Shown in pieces: positions 5,599 to 8,367 of a stretch of 8,367 nucleotides of DNA. How positions within the stretch are numbered: the stretch's first letter is position 1; each line of letters opens with the position of its first letter. A program made the position numbers and the translations under genes. Origin of the DNA: Methanosarcinaceae archaeon (GTDB lineage: Archaea > Halobacteriota > Methanosarcinia > Methanosarcinales > Methanosarcinaceae); NCBI GenBank assembly GCA_028690255.1, contig JAQVBP010000021.1, forward strand, positions 18,495-26,861. The letters run 5' to 3'. The notes below the pieces were generated by a model that was not told where the DNA came from, ran no database searches, and saw only the letters and a list, made by a program, of their open reading frames with translations.

Positions 5599-6555
5599 TT
5601 ATTTTTGATATGTAGCCGGTTTAAGGAGCCCTTCTTCCTGAAGTTCATCCAGAGCTCGCATCATGGCAAGCGGAAAAGTTATGGTTACGTCTCCGATTAC
5701 GGTTGCAACGTCGCTTTCGTCCTTTACCTTGCCCCAGGATTTGGCCTCGTTTGTGTTTGCGCCGGACATGCTCCCTGAGGTCCTGTGGGCGGTTGTCATA
5801 TAGACGGCGTACTCCGCACCTCCGTTGAGGAGGGTCGCCAGGATTGCATGGTGCTTGGATATGGAGCCCCCAAGGGCGATTACGCCTTTCTTGTCGTCGT
5901 GGCTGGTTACGAGGAGGATATTTCCGAAGTCCTTTACGACATCAACGACAAAGTCGGGGTGGTCCTGCTGGAAAAGGTAGAGGTGAAAGCCAAAAGCCCC
6001 GTCCGTTATTGCGGGACAGAAGACAGGCACGTTGTTTTTTGCGGCCTGGTAGAGGATGGAAGCCGGGTCGTTCAGCATCAGCCCGATTTCCCGCAGGAGG
6101 TCCGAGACGGCCCAGCGGGGCTTCTTTTCATAGAGCTTATTCAGAAGGTCGGACATGAGGTCTTCGAAGTTCATGTAGCTCTCATTTCGGATGAGCAGGT
6201 TTCCGACCCGGTTGATGCCCTGCTCGTGCAGTTCAACGTCGTCAGCCTGGAAGTTTCCAATCTGGAAGACCTCACCTGTGGCCTTCATGATGTCTTCCTC
6301 AAGCCCTCCGACGGTCGTTACGATGATGTCGGCAACCCCGAGCTCAATGAGCTGGGCGAAAAAACCCCTGAGGCCTGATGTGACCATGTTGGAGGTGAAG
6401 GTCAAAAATATCTTTGCAGAATCCTTTTTCATCTTCACGATGACTTCGGAGGCCCTTTGAAGCTCGACACTCTGAAACCCGATATGTTCGTAAAAATCGA
6501 CAAGTTCGGAAACACGTATTCCATTATTCCATCTTAAATCTTGTACCTGTGACAT
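5599..6555 (-). CDS. Deoxyhypusine-synthase-family protein with an altered substrate pocket
   Basis: True DHS uses NAD and spermidine to place an aminobutyl group on a lysine of aIF5A/eIF5A; relatives make homospermidine. The 318 residues cover the whole family fold. NAD-site motifs are clear: TSNM (54-57), TTVGGLEED (80-88) and TDG (184-186). The catalytic lysine K276 lies in SWGK, together with W274, E270 and H235 of KHH. Aligned by eye to human DHS these correspond to K329, W327, E323 and H288. Human Asp243 and Asp316, which contact spermidine, correspond to Phe190 and Met263 here. The fold and NAD chemistry are therefore probably kept, but the amine substrate may differ. The start at 6555 has a strong ribosome binding site, GGTGATC (plus 6560-6566). 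It is the first gene of a probable operon with the PLP decarboxylase. It may be annotated as deoxyhypusine synthase; I would call it a DHS-like paralogue. A canonical DHS elsewhere in the genome would be expected. Confidence 0.9.
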   Translation of the reverse strand: MSQVQDLRWNNGIRVSELVDFYEHIGFQSVELQRASEVIVKMKKDSAKIFLTFTSNMVTSGLRGFFAQLIELGVADIIVTTVGGLEEDIMKATGEVFQIGNFQADDVELHEQGINRVGNLLIRNESYMNFEDLMSDLLNKLYEKKPRWAVSDLLREIGLMLNDPASILYQAAKNNVPVFCPAITDGAFGFHLYLFQQDHPDFVVDVVKDFGNILLVTSHDDKKGVIALGGSISKHHAILATLLNGGAEYAVYMTTAHRTSGSMSGANTNEAKSWGKVKDESDVATVIGDVTITFPLAMMRALDELQEEGLLKPATYQK

Positions 6556-6559
6556 TGAA

Positions 6560-6566
6560 GATCACC
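6560..6566 (-). promoter_or_regulatory. Strong ribosome binding site of the DHS-like gene
   Basis: The minus strand reads GGTGATC four bases before the ATG at 6555. This is a seven-base match to the complement of the archaeal 16S rRNA 3' end and fixes the start codon. Confidence 0.85.
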
Positions 6567-6615
6567 ATTTAGAAGTAAACGCCCTTAAGGAAAGAGAACT
6601 CCGAATTGGAAAGAC

Positions 6616-6657
6616 AGCTGTATTAAGGGTGTGTATAGCTGTATTAAGGGGGTGTAT
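6616..6657. repeat. 21-bp tandem duplication in the leader of the DHS-like operon
   Basis: Two adjacent 21-base units (6616-6636 and 6637-6657) both begin AGCTGTATTAAGGG and end GTGTAT, and differ at one base only. On the minus strand they lie just downstream of the predicted start site and about 60-100 bases before the ATG. A related CCCTTAA occurs at 6582-6588, nearer the gene. The placement suits a repressor operator or an RNA control element. Confidence 0.8.
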
Positions 6658-6666
6658 GATTATAGA

Positions 6667-7252
6667 AGCTAGAAGCCAGCATCATTTATAAAAAACGGTA
6701 TCCCTGCGGAAAGATAACAGGTTCATTTTTAAAGCTTTGAGATTTGATGATTTCATGAATGTCTCATGATTTATATAGTTCTCCTTCTTCAACAGGATGC
6801 CCCTTCCTCGACAGTTCCGGCTTTGTCGAAAATGATCCGGAGTGTGGATTGACGTGTGTTTTGCATTCAGCCGGTTTTCAGTAAAACAGACAAAATATAT
6901 CATGTTTCAAAAGAAATTGAAGTCTTTTCAAAAGAAATGGAAATTTATCTATTTTCAGGGCTTCAGATTTTCTTTCAAAATCATGTAAAACATCAGGTAT
7001 TTTGTTTTTTTGTGTGCATCTATCATAAAATCAAATTCAGTCCTGAATTAAACTTTGTTATATTTAACAAACGTTGAATAACATTTTTGATTGTGCCGCA
7101 GCTTTTCTGTAATGTATCTAAATTATGCAGTGTATCGATGGAATCATCTTCACAGTTATATATTTGTATAATTATAATCGTACATTTATATTTTACCAAA
7201 TATACAATTTGACTAATATTATTTGGAATATATGTTCAATAACTATATTTCT
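6667..7252. other. AT-rich spacer without a convincing gene
   Basis: Between the DHS-like operon promoter and the surface protein promoter I find no supported gene. Frames of about 73 codons occur on both strands, but they lack ribosome binding sites and recognisable content. An imperfect direct repeat (TTTCAAAAGAAAT at 6905-6917 and 6926-6938) and many T- and A-tracts are present, and base composition drops markedly after about 6890. A plus-strand TATA-like TTTATATA at 6770-6777 has no gene close behind it. Confidence 0.6.
6684..6692 (-). promoter_or_regulatory. Putative TATA box of the DHS-like/decarboxylase operon
   Basis: The minus strand reads TTTATAAAT within a T-rich run. Transcription would begin near 6662, leaving a leader of about 105 nt that contains the 21-bp tandem repeat. 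Assigned from sequence and position only. Confidence 0.45.
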
Positions 7253-7255
7253 GTA

Positions 7256-7266
7256 TATTTAAAATA
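7256..7266 (+). promoter_or_regulatory. Putative TATA box of the surface protein gene
   Basis: TATTTAAAATA is the best TATA-like element upstream of the gene and would put the transcription start near 7290. The leader would then be about 140 nt and contain the two hairpins at 7329-7370. Several other AT-rich candidates lie further upstream. Confidence 0.4.
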
Positions 7267-7328
7267 CGGTTTATTCCCACTCATATACACAAGAGTCATC
7301 AAGTAAATCGGCCAGGATGAAGATTAGC

Positions 7329-7370
7329 GGTACCTTCACGGTACCATGATGCCGGGATTTGGGGCCGGCA
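7329..7370 (+). other. Two adjacent hairpins in the probable 5' leader of the surface protein gene
   Basis: GGTACC (7329-7334) pairs with GGTACC (7340-7345) around a five-base TTCAC loop. TGCCGG (7350-7355) pairs with CCGGCA (7365-7370) around a nine-base loop. The pair forms a GC-rich island in AT-rich DNA 60-100 bases before the start codon, so it may be a cis-acting RNA. I could not match it to a riboswitch class. Confidence 0.5.
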
Positions 7371-7429
7371 CAAATGAAAATAGATCAGGGGGTATAGATA
7401 TACAACAAATAGTTTATTCTTTTCTCAAA

Positions 7430-8367
7430 ATGAGGGAACAGAACCGGAAAAACCAGAATTTCCTTTGCTTTTTGCTGCTGATAATCGGAACGTTATTATT
7501 AACAGTACCTGCAGCCGCGGATACAAATCCATTCAGGATTGCCGGGGATTACAACGGCTTTATATTAGGGGATGTAACTCAGATTGGAGGCCTCAGTGAA
7601 GGTGCTTTAGCCCTGAAGGGCGACTCAGACCTTCGTAATAATGTCAGCATAGGAACTTTATTACCTCCGGGGGGCAACTCCATGGGGATGGGAATGGTTG
7701 TGGGGGGTAATTCGACCTGGGTAAAAATGGCAGGTTCGTCAGGGCAGGTGATAGAAGGGGATATGCACGTTGGAGGAATCATCTTCCATGAGGAAGTAAG
7801 CATTCTTAACGGTACTTTATGTGGTCCCCTGTGCGGTCCCAACTATCCAATCAACTTTACAGCAGAGGAAGAGTACCTTAAATCCCTATCCGCATACTGG
7901 GCCAACCTCTCGGCAACCCCGGGAACGACGGTTGTCGCTACGGGGATCGGAGCCACCAGGAAGTTAAATTTGACAGGCTCGAATTTAACCCTTAACATTT
8001 TCCATGTTAACTTCACACAGTGGGACGACCGAAGACAGGTAAATCTGACTATTCCACCAAACTCAAGCGTCATCATCAATGTCAATGGGACAACAGATTC
8101 CCTCGTGTATCCGGGCAAATATAATATGACTTTATCCTGCAACGGGAATTGCAGTGGATGTGCCTGGCGGAAGGTCATTTGGAACTTCTATAATATGACA
8201 GACATTTCAATAGGCAACATTGACTGGAAAGGTACTGTCCTGGCTCCACATGCTGATTATCACTATAAAAACGCATGGGTGGAGGGGCTCCTTATTGCTA
8301 AATCGCTGGATACTACAGATTCGGCAGGTCTGACCGAGCTTCGATGTTATTCTTTTAATGGGGATGT
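7430..8367 (+). CDS. Secreted choice-of-anchor-A domain surface protein, 3' end outside the window
   Basis: The 312 visible residues start with a basic tail and hydrophobic core (11-28) ending VPAAA-DTN, a Sec signal peptide probably cut after residue 30. The mature part fits the choice-of-anchor-A domain: FILGDVTQIGGLSEGALAL at 44-62 near the start, and the closing VIWNF (249-253), WKGTVLAPHA (266-275) and VEGLLIAKSL (284-293). The family name refers to domains joined to different C-terminal sorting signals; any anchor here lies beyond the window. Fourteen N-x-S/T sequons (for example N71, N94, N127, N180, N232) suggest heavy N-glycosylation on the cell surface. A Cys cluster (C237, C241, C244, plus C131, C135 and C306) may form disulfides. 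The ATG at 7430 is the only in-frame start giving a signal peptide, although its ribosome binding site is weak. Ligand and role are unknown. Confidence 0.88.
   Translation, partial: MREQNRKNQNFLCFLLLIIGTLLLTVPAAADTNPFRIAGDYNGFILGDVTQIGGLSEGALALKGDSDLRNNVSIGTLLPPGGNSMGMGMVVGGNSTWVKMAGSSGQVIEGDMHVGGIIFHEEVSILNGTLCGPLCGPNYPINFTAEEEYLKSLSAYWANLSATPGTTVVATGIGATRKLNLTGSNLTLNIFHVNFTQWDDRRQVNLTIPPNSSVIINVNGTTDSLVYPGKYNMTLSCNGNCSGCAWRKVIWNFYNMTDISIGNIDWKGTVLAPHADYHYKNAWVEGLLIAKSLDTTDSAGLTELRCYSFNGD

Noticed and set aside
6745..6780. Possible C/D box RNA because of TGATGA
   Set aside because: No D box (CTGA) or second C'/D' pair at proper spacing.
6682..6903. 73-codon minus-strand frame upstream of the DHS-like gene, and a short I-F-D-K-A-G-T-V reading in another frame
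   Set aside because: No ribosome binding site, the frame overlaps the likely promoter, and no recognisable domain. The short reading looks protein-like but is too brief to call a pseudogene.
6856..7077. 73-codon plus-strand frame in the AT-rich spacer
   Set aside because: Low-complexity Phe/Ile/Lys-rich translation expected from AT-rich DNA, with no start signal.
7300..7372. Possible known riboswitch (c-di-GMP GEMM-like GCCGGG element) before the surface protein
   Set aside because: Only a short GC motif resembles it; the conserved core and receptor sequences are absent.
1..8367. tRNA genes, rRNA, CRISPR array, transposase
   Set aside because: None seen on either strand. The only regular short repeats are the coding minisatellite and the leader duplication, which lack CRISPR-like unique spacers.

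Overview
The window looks like chromosomal DNA of a methanogenic archaeon, most probably Methanosarcina or a close relative. The evidence is archaeal-type TATA boxes, a ribosome binding site (GGTGATC) matching the archaeal 16S 3' end, two archaeal DUF131/TIGR00304-type membrane proteins, a deoxyhypusine-synthase-family protein, a choice-of-anchor-A surface protein, and GC-richer genes separated by AT-rich spacers. The species cannot be named from sequence alone.

Layout. (1) Bases 1-850, + strand: the 3' part of a HesA/MoeB/ThiF-family (E1-like) adenylyltransferase. Its N-terminal end here is a 12-bp tandem repeat coding for repeated E-N-I-N. (2) Bases 844-1535, - strand: two tandem, overlapping DUF131 membrane protein genes, the first overlapping the end of the E1-like gene by 7 bp. 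(3) Bases 1742-2143, - strand: a 133-residue protein with two membrane segments and a C-terminal coiled coil, divergent from (4) cysS, cysteinyl-tRNA synthetase, at 2351-3787, + strand. An 18-bp AT-rich palindrome lies between those two genes. (5) Bases 3788-4503: a long spacer with two diverged copies of one repeat and several hairpins. (6) Bases 4504-6555, - strand: a probable two-gene operon, a deoxyhypusine-synthase-like protein followed by a fold-type III PLP decarboxylase, with a 21-bp tandem repeat in the leader. (7) Bases 6556-7429: a mostly AT-rich spacer. (8) From 7430, + strand, past the window end: a secreted choice-of-anchor-A protein with a signal peptide and 14 N-glycosylation sequons in 312 residues, preceded by two hairpins in its likely 5' leader.

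How the genes work together. The only clear metabolic unit is the DHS-like/decarboxylase pair. The decarboxylase belongs to the family that makes diamines and polyamines, and the DHS family transfers an aminobutyl group from a polyamine, so a shared polyamine-related pathway is the natural inference. The DHS-like protein keeps the catalytic lysine and the NAD motifs. By hand alignment to human DHS, however, two of the acidic residues that bind spermidine are replaced by Phe and Met, so I do not think it is a standard deoxyhypusine synthase. This pair is the most promising place for undescribed chemistry in the window. The other genes appear to be independent single units.

Alignments here were done by eye, and residue correspondences to named enzymes come from recall of those sequences.
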